Counted from the first letter of the stretch, positions 15,948-25,572 are shown. The stretch is DNA of 45,062 nucleotides from an uncultured Clostridia bacterium (GCA_945868505.1 CAMBLO010000004.1:1-45062), one strand, 5' to 3'. The notes: generated by a model from the sequence alone, not told the origin. Made by a program: numbers and translations.

Positions 15948-16202
15948 ATGAAACTCACTTTTACAGAGGAACAAATTAAAAATGAACTGAACAAAATCTA
16001 TCTGGAGGAAGATGACCTTCTGATGGAAGGAGAATTTGTGACAGGCGAAGGAAAAAATTACGTCATTACCGGCGTTGCTACCATTGAAGGGGAACGCTAC
16101 CATGAATTTGAGATCGAATTTGAACTGGTGGAAGAACCTGCCGACGAAACTCTGGAATCCATTATGGAAACAGAATGGGAATGGTATGATTTTCTTTGCT
16201 GA
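15948..16202 (+). CDS. Small acidic protein, unknown function
   Basis: The 84-residue soluble protein is very acidic (MKLTFTEEQIKNELNKIYLEEDDLLMEGEF...), with alternating hydrophobic and acidic residues suggesting a small beta-rich fold after an N-terminal helix. It is not recognised. AAAGCGGGG precedes the ATG, and a good promoter lies upstream. It is followed 20 bases later by the alcohol dehydrogenase gene, so they may share a transcript. Confidence 0.65.
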   Translation: MKLTFTEEQIKNELNKIYLEEDDLLMEGEFVTGEGKNYVITGVATIEGERYHEFEIEFELVEEPADETLESIMETEWEWYDFLC

Positions 16203-16222
16203 TTCGAGAGGAGGAAGATAAT

Positions 16223-17324
16223 ATGGATGCTTTTCGATATTTTATGCCTGTGGATACCTATTTCGGACGAGGCTGTATAGATGCCCATGAAGGATGCTAT
16301 GAAGAAGCTGGGCAGCAAAGCCATGGTTGTGACAGGGCGTACTTCCGCCAAAAAGAATGGTGCCCAAAAGGATATTACCGATGCCTTGGACGCATTGCAG
16401 ATTGCATGGGTTTTATTTGATGAGATTGGGGAAAACCCTGATGTGGAGACAGTGGAAAAAGCGGCAGCCATTGCCATTCGGGAAAAAGTTGAATTTTTCA
16501 TCGGTATCGGCGGCGGTTCTCCTATGGATGCATCGAAAGCCATTGCCGTGATGGCGGCGCAGCCCGAAAAGGGGACAGATGCCCTTTGGGATGGCGCAAG
16601 CAAGGCTCTGCCTATTGTTGCCGTGCCCACCACAGCGGGGACAGGTTCTGAGGTGACCCAGTACGCCATCGTGACACTCCATAAAAAGCGCACTAAATCC
16701 AGCATTGCGGCACATATTTTTGCAACGGTGTCCTATCTTGACCCGAAATATATGGATACATTGCCCGCAAAAACAACAAACAATACGGCTGTGGATGCCC
16801 TGACCCACCTGATTGAAAGCTACCTTTCTGTAAAGGCGAATTATGTCAGCAGAAAGATTGTGGAAATGGGGTTGTCTATTTTCAAGGATTGTATTCCTGA
16901 TTTGAAGGCCAGAAAGTATCCTGCGGAAACACGGGACAAGCTGATGCTGATGTCTGCTTTGGGCGGCGCAGCCATTGCCCAGACCATGACTTCTCTGCCC
17001 CACGGCATGGGTTATTTCCTGACCTATGAAAAGGGTCTGCCCCACGGCATGGCAAACGGTGTGCTGACCCAAGCCTATGTGGAACAGTTCCCTGTAGGGG
17101 ATGCACATGTGGCAAAGCTGTTGGAATGCCTTGGATTCAAAGATACCAAAGAGCTGGGGGCATTTTTGGATGATATTCTTGACCACGAAGTAACCTATAC
17201 GGAAGAGGATATCACCTATTATACGGACCGCTTTATGGAACAGACCGGAAAGATTGCAACGTTCCCTCATCTGCTTACAAGGGATGATATCTATCGTATG
17301 TATCAAAAATCTCTGATGAAATAA
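16223..17324 (+). pseudogene. Iron-containing alcohol dehydrogenase, frameshifted near the N-terminus
   Basis: The start at 16223 has AGAGGAGGAAG upstream and encodes MDAFRYFMPVDTYFGRGCIDAH, the expected N-terminus of a group III alcohol dehydrogenase. After about 22 residues this frame loses similarity and stops at 16420. The rest of the enzyme continues in another frame from about 16290 (KDAMKKLGSKAMVVTGRTSAKK...) to 17324. One extra base, or loss of two, at 16286-16292 explains it. The remainder is intact: the nucleotide-binding GIGGGSPMDASKA, TTAGTGSEVT, and metal-ligand segments AVDALTHLIESYLS and SLPHGMGYFLTYEKGLPHGMAN. The family uses NAD(P)H and Fe2+ for aldehyde/alcohol interconversion. 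Translation from the ATG at 16281 would lack the first beta strand and has no clear ribosome binding site. A sequencing or assembly error is also possible. Confidence 0.8.
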
Positions 17325-17333
17325 GCACATTTT

Positions 17334-17372
17334 CACTCCTTTTTCATATCATAGTGGAAAAGGAGTTTTTTT
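17334..17372 (+). terminator. Hairpin with T-tract that also contains the next gene's ribosome binding site
   Basis: ACTCCTTTTTC pairs with GGAAAAGGAGT, and seven T residues follow. The right arm includes AAAAGGAG, the only ribosome binding site for the ATG at 17373. The structure can act as terminator and would also hide that site in read-through transcripts. Confidence 0.75.
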
Positions 17373-17915
17373 ATGCCCAGAGTATATTTAAGTCCGTCCC
17401 TACAGGAATATAATCCTTTCATCAACGGTGGTTCGGAGGAGCAGATCATGAACCTGATCGCAGATGCCATGGAGCCATACCTGACCGCATCCGGCATCGA
17501 ATTTCTGCGGAATGAACCGGAAATGACCCTTGGCGAAGCCATTGCCGATTCCAATGCGAATAACGTAGATTTCCACCTTGCCATCCATTCCAATGCCTCA
17601 CCGGAATCTATCGCAGGCACAAGACAGGGGCCCGTGGTCTATTATTACAGCACCAGTCCCTATGGCAGAGAAATGGCAGAACTGATTGCGGAACAGATGC
17701 GGCAGATTTATCCAGACCCCAGCAAGGTGCAGGTATTGCCTACGGTGACCCTGCGGGAGCTGCGGCGAACCAATGCACCTTCTGCTTTGGTGGAGGTGGC
17801 CTATCACGACAATTATCAGGATGCCAACTGGATCAAGGAAAATATCCAGCCCATTGCGCGGGCATTGAGTAAAGCCCTTGCGGAATATTTCGGAATTCCC
17901 TTTGTGGAACCTTAA
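17373..17915 (+). CDS. N-acetylmuramoyl-L-alanine amidase (Amidase_3-type), no signal peptide
   Basis: The 180-residue protein is a single Amidase_3-like domain. FHLAIHSNA (His72) supplies a zinc ligand, and the C-terminal ALVEVAYHDN supplies the catalytic glutamate region. The first zinc-ligand motif, usually GHGG, is replaced by YLSPSLQEYNPFINGG, a variant I have seen described in short clostridial amidases. The enzyme would cleave the amide between muramic acid and L-alanine in peptidoglycan. There is no signal peptide or binding domain, so it may act in the mother cell during spore release (like CwlC) or be exported by lysis. It is flanked by hairpin terminators on both sides. Confidence 0.82.
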   Translation: MPRVYLSPSLQEYNPFINGGSEEQIMNLIADAMEPYLTASGIEFLRNEPEMTLGEAIADSNANNVDFHLAIHSNASPESIAGTRQGPVVYYYSTSPYGREMAELIAEQMRQIYPDPSKVQVLPTVTLRELRRTNAPSALVEVAYHDNYQDANWIKENIQPIARALSKALAEYFGIPFVEP

Positions 17916-17933
17916 ACAGCATATAGCGAGTAC

Positions 17934-17959
17934 AGGCGCGTTTTTCGCGCCTTTTTTTG
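17934..17959 (+). terminator. Intrinsic terminator after amidase
   Basis: AGGCGCG-TTTTT-CGCGCCT is a perfect 7-bp GC-rich stem followed by a run of T. Confidence 0.92.
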
Positions 17960-18112
17960 TTGCAGAATAAATCGAAAGGCTTGGTTTTATTTTACACAAA
18001 AATTTGAGAAGAAAACGCAAATATATTTAGCAGAATTTCCTAAAGTGAAAATATTTGAAAAAAATTGCAGGAAATTTCGAATAATGGTCGAATAGAAATA
18101 AAAGTATAGATT

Positions 18113-18129
18113 GTATATTCTTAATATAC
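18113..18129. repeat. Inverted repeat in the leader/promoter region of the EF-G-like gene
   Basis: GTATATT-CTT-AATATAC is a perfect 7-bp inverted repeat. It lies 66-82 bases before the start codon and overlaps the only plausible promoter (weak TTGTAT at 18111 and TACATA at 18134). It is operator-like. Confidence 0.4.
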
Positions 18130-18151
18130 TGTATACATAATCAAGACCCTG

Positions 18152-18166
18152 ACGGAACGATTCCGT
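18152..18166 (+). repeat. Small hairpin in the 5' leader
   Basis: ACGGAA-CGA-TTCCGT can form a 6-bp stem about 30 bases before the EF-G-like start. No T-run follows. Confidence 0.4.
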
Positions 18167-18194
18167 TAAATCATACTAGGGAGGGAAACAAACT

Positions 18195-20273
18195 ATGAAA
18201 AATTATGCAGCAAACAGAGTAAGAAACGTGGTACTTTTAGGTCACAGTGGTTCCGGTAAAACTACATATTCCGAAGCGGCACTGTATTATTCCGGTGCAA
18301 CAAAACGTTTTGGTAAAGTTGAAGAAGGAAACACTGTATCCGACTATGAAGCAGAAGAAATCCGCCGCAAGGTGTCTATCAATACATCCGTAATCCCTGT
18401 TGAATGGCAGGATACAAAAATCAACTTCCTGGATACCCCCGGTTATTTCGACTTTGCCGCAGAAGTGAAGCTGGCCATGAACGTGGCAGACACAGGTCTG
18501 ATCATGGTTTCTGCAAAATCCGGCGTGGAAGTTGGTACAGAAAAAGCATGGGAATACTGCGAAGAAATGCACCTGCCCAGAATCATCTTCATCAACCAGA
18601 TGGACGATGAAAACGCTGACTTTGAAAAAACACTGGCTGAACTGCGTAAAAACTTCGGTAAGGCTGTAGCTCCTCTGCAGATCCCCTTCGATGATGAAAA
18701 CGGCAATTTCGTTGGTTTCATCAACCTGATCAAGAGAGATGCAAGAAAGAAAGTAGACGGCAAGCTGCAGAAATGTGAAATGCCCGAAGATAAGAAAGAC
18801 CAGGTAGAAGTTCTGCGTTCCATGCTGGTAGAAGTAGCAGCAGAAAGCAGCGAAGAACTGATGGAAAAATTCTTCAACGATGAAGAACTGACAGAAGAAG
18901 AAATCTATGATGGTCTGCTGGCTGGTATCTCCAACCACAGCATCGCTCCCGTTATGTGTGGTTCCGCTACACTGGGCTATGGCGTAAAACTGCTGATGAA
19001 TACCATCGTTCGTTTCACACCTCCTGCAATCGAAGCAAAAGCAAACTTCCATGCGTTCCACGACGGCAAGGACGTTGTATTCTGCTCCTCCGATGACGAA
19101 AGATTCTCTGCTTATGTATTCAAAACCATCGCAGACCCTTATATCGGCCGCCTGAACCTGTTCCGTGTTATGACAGGCAAGCTGGATACAACAATGAGCA
19201 TTTACAATGAAGAAAAGGATACCGTTGAAAAAGTTGGCCGCCTGTATGTAGTAAGGGGTAAAGAACAGATTGAAGTTGACGAACTGCACTCCGGTGATAT
19301 CGGCGCTTTGGCAAAACTGTCCAATACATCTACACAGGATACTCTGTCCCTGAAGGATGCAAACATCATCATTCCCAAAATTGCACTGCCCGGTTCCGTT
19401 TTGTGCATGGCAATCCAGCCTAAAGGCAAAGGCGATGAAGACAAGCTGTCTGCAGCTCTGGCAAAGATCAGAGAAGAAGATCCTACCATCAAAATGGAAG
19501 TAAACGCTGAAACAAAACAGACACTGGTTTACGGCGTTGGTGAACAGCAGCTGGATGTTATGGTTCAGAAACTGAAAAACAAATATAAGATCGAAGTAGA
19601 ACTGAAAGATCCTATCATCCCTTACAGAGAAACCGTTAAGGGCAAAGCATCCGTTCGTGGCAGATACAAAAAACAGTCCGGCGGTCATGGTCAGTTTGGT
19701 GACGTTGTAATGGAATTCGAACCCAGCTATGATACAACAACACAGTATGTATTCGAAGAAAAGATTTTCGGCGGCTCCGTTCCCAAACAGTACTTCCCTG
19801 CTGTTGAAAAAGGTCTGCAGGAATGTGTACAGAGCGGTGTTCTGGCTGGCTACCCTGTAGTGGGTCTGAAAGCAACTCTGACAGATGGTTCCTACCATCC
19901 CGTTGACTCTTCCGAAATGGCGTTCAAGATGGCAACATCTGTTGCCTTCAAGGAAGGTATTCCTCAGGCAAAACCTGTCATTCTGGAACCCATCGAACAC
20001 GTTGAAGTTCTGATCCCTGAAAAATACATGGGCGATATCATGGGCGATATCACAAAACGCCGTGGTCGTATCCTGAGCATGGATGCAGTTGGCATGAAGA
20101 AATGCATCGTTGCAGAAGTTCCTACGGCAGAAATGCACAAATATGCAACAGACCTGCGCTCCATGACACAGAGCCGTGGGGAATACAGACATCATTTCGA
20201 AAGATATGAAGAAGCTCCCATGGATGTTCAGAAGAGAATCATCGAAGCTCGCGCAGCTGAAAAAGATAAATAA
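18195..20273 (+). CDS. Elongation factor G-like GTPase (FusA2-type paralogue)
   Basis: The 692-residue translational GTPase has EF-G domain order. G1 is GHSGSGKTT (residues 16-24), G3 is DTPGY (80-84) and G4 is NQMD (134-137). Domains II-V follow, ending with the EF-G-like region SRGEYRHHFERYEEAP. The RGITI switch sequence of canonical EF-G is absent; EEGNTVSDYEAEEIRRKVSINTS stands there, as in FusA2-type paralogues. G4 normally reads NKxD, and the lysine is glutamine here. AGGGAGGGAAAC precedes the ATG. Codon bias is strong, so expression may be high. The role of these paralogues is unclear; it is unlikely to be the main EF-G. Confidence 0.87.
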   Translation: MKNYAANRVRNVVLLGHSGSGKTTYSEAALYYSGATKRFGKVEEGNTVSDYEAEEIRRKVSINTSVIPVEWQDTKINFLDTPGYFDFAAEVKLAMNVADTGLIMVSAKSGVEVGTEKAWEYCEEMHLPRIIFINQMDDENADFEKTLAELRKNFGKAVAPLQIPFDDENGNFVGFINLIKRDARKKVDGKLQKCEMPEDKKDQVEVLRSMLVEVAAESSEELMEKFFNDEELTEEEIYDGLLAGISNHSIAPVMCGSATLGYGVKLLMNTIVRFTPPAIEAKANFHAFHDGKDVVFCSSDDERFSAYVFKTIADPYIGRLNLFRVMTGKLDTTMSIYNEEKDTVEKVGRLYVVRGKEQIEVDELHSGDIGALAKLSNTSTQDTLSLKDANIIIPKIALPGSVLCMAIQPKGKGDEDKLSAALAKIREEDPTIKMEVNAETKQTLVYGVGEQQLDVMVQKLKNKYKIEVELKDPIIPYRETVKGKASVRGRYKKQSGGHGQFGDVVMEFEPSYDTTTQYVFEEKIFGGSVPKQYFPAVEKGLQECVQSGVLAGYPVVGLKATLTDGSYHPVDSSEMAFKMATSVAFKEGIPQAKPVILEPIEHVEVLIPEKYMGDIMGDITKRRGRILSMDAVGMKKCIVAEVPTAEMHKYATDLRSMTQSRGEYRHHFERYEEAPMDVQKRIIEARAAEKDK

Positions 20274-20319
20274 TTTGTGATATCTGCAACAGACAATCAT
20301 AATTGAATATGGTATAATG

Positions 20320-20357
20320 ACTGCGAGAGGTAAAATTTACCTTTCGCAGTTTTTTTA
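20320..20357 (+). terminator. Intrinsic terminator after EF-G-like gene
   Basis: ACTGCGAGAGGTAAA and TTTACCTTTCGCAGT pair over 15 bases with one mismatch, followed by seven T residues. Confidence 0.92.
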
Positions 20358-20478
20358 TGATGATTCACACTGTTTTTGGATAAATTGTTTTTAACTGCTT
20401 GTGTATAGGGTTAAGGGGCTTAGCCTCTTACGGGTGTGTTGAGAGCAGAGCCCTCAAGGTCTTAAAGGAGGAATTGTT

Positions 20479-21345
20479 ATGTTGGATGTTGCAATCATTG
20501 GCGGAGGCCCTGCGGCGCTGTCCGCCGCTGTGAACTGCCGTCAGCGGAATAAATCCGTCTGCGTTTTTGGCAGAAGTCTGGATAGCTCTTTGCTGTTTGC
20601 GGCAGAAAAAGTAGATAATTACTTGGGTCTGCCTAATATCAGCGGGGAAGAAATGCTGAATCAGTTTTACACCCATGCAGTGAAGCAGGGGGTAGAATTC
20701 AAAGAAACTCGCATCAAGCAGATCCTTTCCATGGGCGATCGGTATATGATTAACGCCGATAATCAGTTCATCGAAGCCAAAACGGTGATTTTAGCCACCG
20801 GCTTGAGCAAAAGCAAAGGGATACCCGGAGAAATTGATTACCTTGGTAAAGGTGTCAGCTATTGTGCAACTTGCGACGGTATGCTCTACAGAAATAAGAA
20901 GGTCATAGTCGTTGGTGAAAACGAAGAAGGGGAGGCAGAAGCTAATTTCCTGGCGGATGTCTGCGAAAGCGTAACTTATATCCCTCTTTATCAGCCTGTG
21001 CTGAATCTGAAGGAAAACATACAGGTAAAAGAGGGCAGACCCAAGGCGGTATTGGGAGCAGACGGAAAAGTTTCTTCCTTAGAAATGGAAGGGGAAACAT
21101 TGGAGTGTGATGGTATTTTCTTTGCCAAAAACAGTACCCCTCCGGAAAGCCTGCTGTTTGGCCTTGCCACCGACGGGAAAAATATTATCGTAGATCGTTC
21201 CATGGCAACGAATCTGCCCGGGGTATTCGCTGCTGGGGATTGCACCGGCACACCATATCAGATTGCGAAAGCCGTTGGGGAGGGCTTGATTGCCGCTCTT
21301 TCCGCCGCAAATTTCGTCGATGAAAAGGAGCGGAAAATGAAATAA
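20479..21345 (+). CDS. Thioredoxin-reductase-like flavoprotein lacking a canonical NADPH site
   Basis: The 288-residue protein has an N-terminal FAD motif (AIIGGGPAALSAA), the redox pair Cys129-Ala-Thr-Cys132 in SYCATCDG, and the C-terminal FAD segment GVFAAGDCTGTPYQIAKAVGEG. These are the hallmarks of the thioredoxin reductase family. In the NADPH domain the expected GGGDSAxEE is GENEEGEAEAN (residues 146-156), and the HRR(R) 2'-phosphate patch is replaced by YIPLYQP. A pyridine-nucleotide-independent class, such as the clostridial ferredoxin-dependent flavin thioredoxin reductases, is therefore likely. AAAGGAGG precedes the ATG. No thioredoxin gene is adjacent. Confidence 0.82.
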   Translation: MLDVAIIGGGPAALSAAVNCRQRNKSVCVFGRSLDSSLLFAAEKVDNYLGLPNISGEEMLNQFYTHAVKQGVEFKETRIKQILSMGDRYMINADNQFIEAKTVILATGLSKSKGIPGEIDYLGKGVSYCATCDGMLYRNKKVIVVGENEEGEAEANFLADVCESVTYIPLYQPVLNLKENIQVKEGRPKAVLGADGKVSSLEMEGETLECDGIFFAKNSTPPESLLFGLATDGKNIIVDRSMATNLPGVFAAGDCTGTPYQIAKAVGEGLIAALSAANFVDEKERKMK

Positions 21346-21363
21346 CTGCATAGAAAGAAGAAT

Positions 21364-21405
21364 GAAAACTGCCGGTTAAAATAGCAAAATTGGCAGTTTT
21401 CTTTT
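21364..21405 (+). terminator. Intrinsic terminator
   Basis: GAAAACTGCC (21364-21373) pairs with GGCAGTTTTC (21392-21401), 10 bp, followed by TTTT. Confidence 0.85.
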
Positions 21406-21505
21406 GTCTGACATTAAAAACTGCCTAGAAGATGGGAAAAAATAGAAATAGGATTATCTATTTTTCATTTACATATGAATTTTGTGTGAATTTTAAAAAA
21501 GATAC

Positions 21506-21534
21506 TTGAATATAACTGGATATGGTGTTAATAT
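21506..21534 (+). promoter_or_regulatory. groESL promoter
   Basis: TTGAAT at 21506-21511, 17-base spacer, TAATAT at 21529-21534. The start point would fall just before the CIRCE element. Confidence 0.7.
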
Positions 21535-21546
21535 ATGTATTGTGAA

Positions 21547-21573
21547 TTAGCACTCGAGTTAAATGAGTGCTAA
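21547..21573 (+). promoter_or_regulatory. CIRCE element (HrcA operator)
   Basis: TTAGCACTC, nine bases, then GAGTGCTAA is a perfect match to the CIRCE consensus. The heat-shock repressor HrcA binds here in Firmicutes. hrcA itself is not in the window. Confidence 0.97.
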
Positions 21574-21603
21574 CAAATTAGAAAACAAGGAGGTAATCAT
21601 ATC

Positions 21604-21891
21604 ATGAAACTTGCACCATTAGGAGATAAAGTTGTATTGAAACAGGTAGAGGCACAGGAAACCACAAAATCTGGTATCGTGCTGACCAGTCAGGCAAAGG
21701 AAAAACCCCAGGAAGCCATTGTAGTGGCTGTTGGCCCTGGCGGCATGGTAGGGGATACAAAGGTTGAAATGGTCGTAAAGGAAGGTGACCATGTTCTGTA
21801 TTCCAAATACGGCGCAATGGAAGTCAAATTTGACGGCGAAGAATATCTGATCATGCGTCAGAATGATATTTTGGCTATTATTACAGAATAA
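21604..21891 (+). CDS. groES: Co-chaperonin GroES
   Basis: The 95-residue protein starts MKLAPLGDKVVLKQVEAQETTKSGIVLTSQAKEKPQ, with the mobile loop around TKSGIVL, and ends in the family YLIMRQNDILAII strand. It caps GroEL in ATP-driven folding in the cytoplasm. AAGGAGGTAATC precedes the start. It is the first gene of the heat-shock operon under CIRCE and is 21 bases from groEL. Confidence 0.97.
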   Translation: MKLAPLGDKVVLKQVEAQETTKSGIVLTSQAKEKPQEAIVVAVGPGGMVGDTKVEMVVKEGDHVLYSKYGAMEVKFDGEEYLIMRQNDILAIITE

Positions 21892-23538
<1,647 letters not shown>

Positions 23539-23564
23539 TATAACGGAGAAAGCTCCGCATAATG

Positions 23565-23609
23565 AAAGCTCCATTTGTCCTATTTATAGAGACAAATGGG
23601 GCTTTTGTT
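23565..23609 (+). terminator. groESL terminator
   Basis: AAAGCTCCATTTGTC (23565-23579) pairs with GACAAATGGGGCTTT (23591-23605), 15 positions including a G-T pair, with a T-rich end. Confidence 0.92.
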
Positions 23610-23894
23610 GTGCGGGAGGTTTGCGGAGCAAACACATGAGCATTCCGCAGGAATGGAAACGAAGGTTTTGTATGACAAATGTTTTCGTTGTCGAACAAAG
23701 TTTTTCCGACAAATGCAGGTGATGGGCACACATTTTCCTATGCAAAAAATCAAAATTTTTTTGAGAAAATCAAAAATTTTTCTATAAATTTCCAAAATTT
23801 TGTATGAAACGACACATTTGTATTTCTGTTGTGGACAGGATTGGAAAAACTTAAAAAAATGTCTCCCCAGAAGGAACTTTTTTTGGAATTTCTA
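23610..23894. other. AT-rich intergenic stretch with A/T tracts, no gene recognised
   Basis: A 63-codon frame at 23596-23787 starts inside the groEL terminator and has no ribosome binding site, so I do not accept it. CATTCC-GCA-GGAATG at 23641-23655 is a small inverted repeat. From 23745 to 23810 A4-5 and T5-7 tracts recur at roughly helical spacing, which suggests bent DNA upstream of the serine dehydratase promoter. Confidence 0.5.
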
Positions 23895-23924
23895 TTGACT
23901 TTGTTGAATTTTATCATATATAAT
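23895..23924 (+). promoter_or_regulatory. Sigma-A promoter for the serine dehydratase operon
   Basis: TTGACT at 23895-23900, 18-base spacer, TATAAT at 23919-23924. The leader is about 80 bases and shows no clear riboswitch. Confidence 0.8.
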
Positions 23925-24011
23925 TGTTGAAGTTGAAGTGTAATGAGGTTTTCAGATTGGAAACAGCATACCATCAGCAAAAGAAGTAAACTAATGTAAG
24001 GAGGGATTTTT

Positions 24012-24674
24012 GTGTTACAGGTATTTGATATCATTGGGCCAATTATGATCGGTCCTTCCAGTTCACATACAGCAGGTGCTGTGCGCATCGGTAAATATGC
24101 CCGTTCTGTTCTGGGTACAACACCCGTAAAGGCTGTGATCCGTTTTAGCGGTTCTTTCGCAAAAACATACAAAGGTCACGGTACAGATAAGGCAGTCATC
24201 GCCGGTATTCTGGGTATGGATACAGACGATAGCCGTATCCGTAACAGCATGGAGATCGCAAAGGAAGAAGGTCTGGACTTCACATTTATCGAAGAGGACA
24301 TTGACGGTGCGCATCCCAACACTGCTGAAATCACACTGACAGACGCAAATGGCAAGTCCGCTCTGATTCAGGGTGCTTCCATCGGCGGCGGCAATATCGT
24401 AGTAAATAAAATCAATGATACCGAGGTTTCCATCTCCGGTAAATCCGATACATTGGTTATCCCCCATGATGACATCCCCGGCATGATTGCCGTGGTAACA
24501 AACATTCTGGCGGAAAAAGGCGTAAACGTTCATGGCTTCTCTCTGGGCAGAGACCATAAGGGCGGTACCGCTGTTATGACAATCGAAATCGACGGCAACT
24601 TCGATGAATCTATCAATGAAGCGATCCTGGCATGCCCCAATATCCATGCATCCACGATCCTGAAAGCAATCTAA
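24012..24674 (+). CDS. sdaAB: L-serine dehydratase, beta subunit (iron-sulfur type)
   Basis: The 220-residue protein has the N-terminal SDH-beta domain (FDIIGPIMIGPSSSHTAGAVRIGKYAR) and a C-terminal ACT domain from about residue 148 (IPHDDIPGMIAVVTNILAEKGVNVHGFSLGRDHKGGTAVMTIEID). With the alpha subunit it deaminates L-serine to pyruvate and ammonia. The ACT domain may sense serine. The start is GTG at 24012 with AAGGAGGG seven bases upstream. The alpha gene follows 19 bases later. Confidence 0.95.
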   Translation: MLQVFDIIGPIMIGPSSSHTAGAVRIGKYARSVLGTTPVKAVIRFSGSFAKTYKGHGTDKAVIAGILGMDTDDSRIRNSMEIAKEEGLDFTFIEEDIDGAHPNTAEITLTDANGKSALIQGASIGGGNIVVNKINDTEVSISGKSDTLVIPHDDIPGMIAVVTNILAEKGVNVHGFSLGRDHKGGTAVMTIEIDGNFDESINEAILACPNIHASTILKAI

Positions 24675-24693
24675 GAAGGAGAGGTGGAAAAAG

Positions 24694-25572
24694 ATGAAAT
24701 ACGACTCTTTGGCAGATTTGGTTGCAGCAGCAGAGGCAGAAAATATGACTTTGTCTGCTTATATTCTGAAAGATCAGGCAGCCATCGCTGAAAAGACTGA
24801 AGAAGAAATGTTCGAAAACATGGAACGGGCACTGCAGGTTATGAAAGAATCTGTTGAGGATGGCCTGGACCCTGTAAAACGCTCTGCCAGCGGCCTGACA
24901 GGCGGCGACGCTTTCAAAATGAATGAAGCGGTGAAAAATGGCAGAAATATTTGCGGCCCTTTCTTTGGGAAAGCAATGGTGAAAGCCCTTGCGGTTTCTC
25001 AGACAAATGCCTGCATGGGCAGAATCGTAGCATCTCCTACAGCGGGTAGCTGCGGTATCCTTCCTTCCGCTCTGCTGACTTTGGCGGAAGAAAGAAATAT
25101 TCCTGATAAGGATTTGGTAATGGCACTGTTCACAGCATCTGCAGTTGGTATCGTGATCGCAACAAATGCCAGCGTAGCCGGTGCGGCTGGTGGTTGTCAG
25201 GCTGAATGCGGCGCAGCAAGCGCAATGGCAGCAGCGGCAATGGTTGAACTGTGCGGTGGTACTCCCAAGCAGTGTGAACACGCTTGCGCGATCGCACTGA
25301 AAAATATTCTGGGTCTGGTGTGTGACCCTGTTGCAGGTCTGGTTGAAATCCCCTGCATCAAAAGAAATGCCGGCGGCGTAGGCAACGCTATGGTTGCAGC
25401 AGAACTGGCTCTGGCAGGTATTGAAAGCCATATCCCTGCAGATGAAGTTATTGTTGCCATGAAGAAAGTTGGAGACACCATGTCTCCTACACTGAAGGAA
25501 ACAGCAGAAGGCGGTCTGGCCTGCACACCTACAGGCAAAAAACTTTGCGAAAAGGTATTTGGTTGTTGCTAA
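24694..25572 (+). CDS. sdaAA: L-serine dehydratase, alpha subunit (iron-sulfur type)
   Basis: The 292-residue catalytic subunit has RSASGLTGGDAFKM near the N-terminus, PTAGSCGILPSAL and AGGCQAECGAASAMAAAA in the middle, and CDPVAGLVEIPCIKRNA toward the C-terminus. These cysteines hold the oxygen-sensitive [4Fe-4S] cluster that replaces PLP. The two-subunit enzyme is typical of anaerobic Firmicutes. GGAGAGG precedes the ATG. A serine transporter gene follows. Confidence 0.95.
   Translation: MKYDSLADLVAAAEAENMTLSAYILKDQAAIAEKTEEEMFENMERALQVMKESVEDGLDPVKRSASGLTGGDAFKMNEAVKNGRNICGPFFGKAMVKALAVSQTNACMGRIVASPTAGSCGILPSALLTLAEERNIPDKDLVMALFTASAVGIVIATNASVAGAAGGCQAECGAASAMAAAAMVELCGGTPKQCEHACAIALKNILGLVCDPVAGLVEIPCIKRNAGGVGNAMVAAELALAGIESHIPADEVIVAMKKVGDTMSPTLKETAEGGLACTPTGKKLCEKVFGCC

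Noticed and set aside
16196..16420. Separate 74-residue gene before the alcohol dehydrogenase
   Set aside because: Its first residues from 16223 match the dehydrogenase N-terminus, so it is the front half of the frameshifted gene.
18237..20300. 687-codon minus-strand frame opposite the EF-G-like gene
   Set aside because: Cys/Phe-rich shadow produced by strong codon bias; no motif and no start signal.
20305..20320. TATAAT-like sequence at 20313 as a promoter for the flavoprotein gene
   Set aside because: Its -35 region is poor, and transcription would start inside the preceding terminator hairpin.
23596..23787. 63-codon frame after groEL
   Set aside because: It begins inside the groEL terminator and ends in AT-rich tracts; no ribosome binding site.
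23745..23810. A/T tract cluster as a repeat array or CRISPR remnant
   Set aside because: No regular repeat-spacer pattern; the tracts are simple homopolymer runs.
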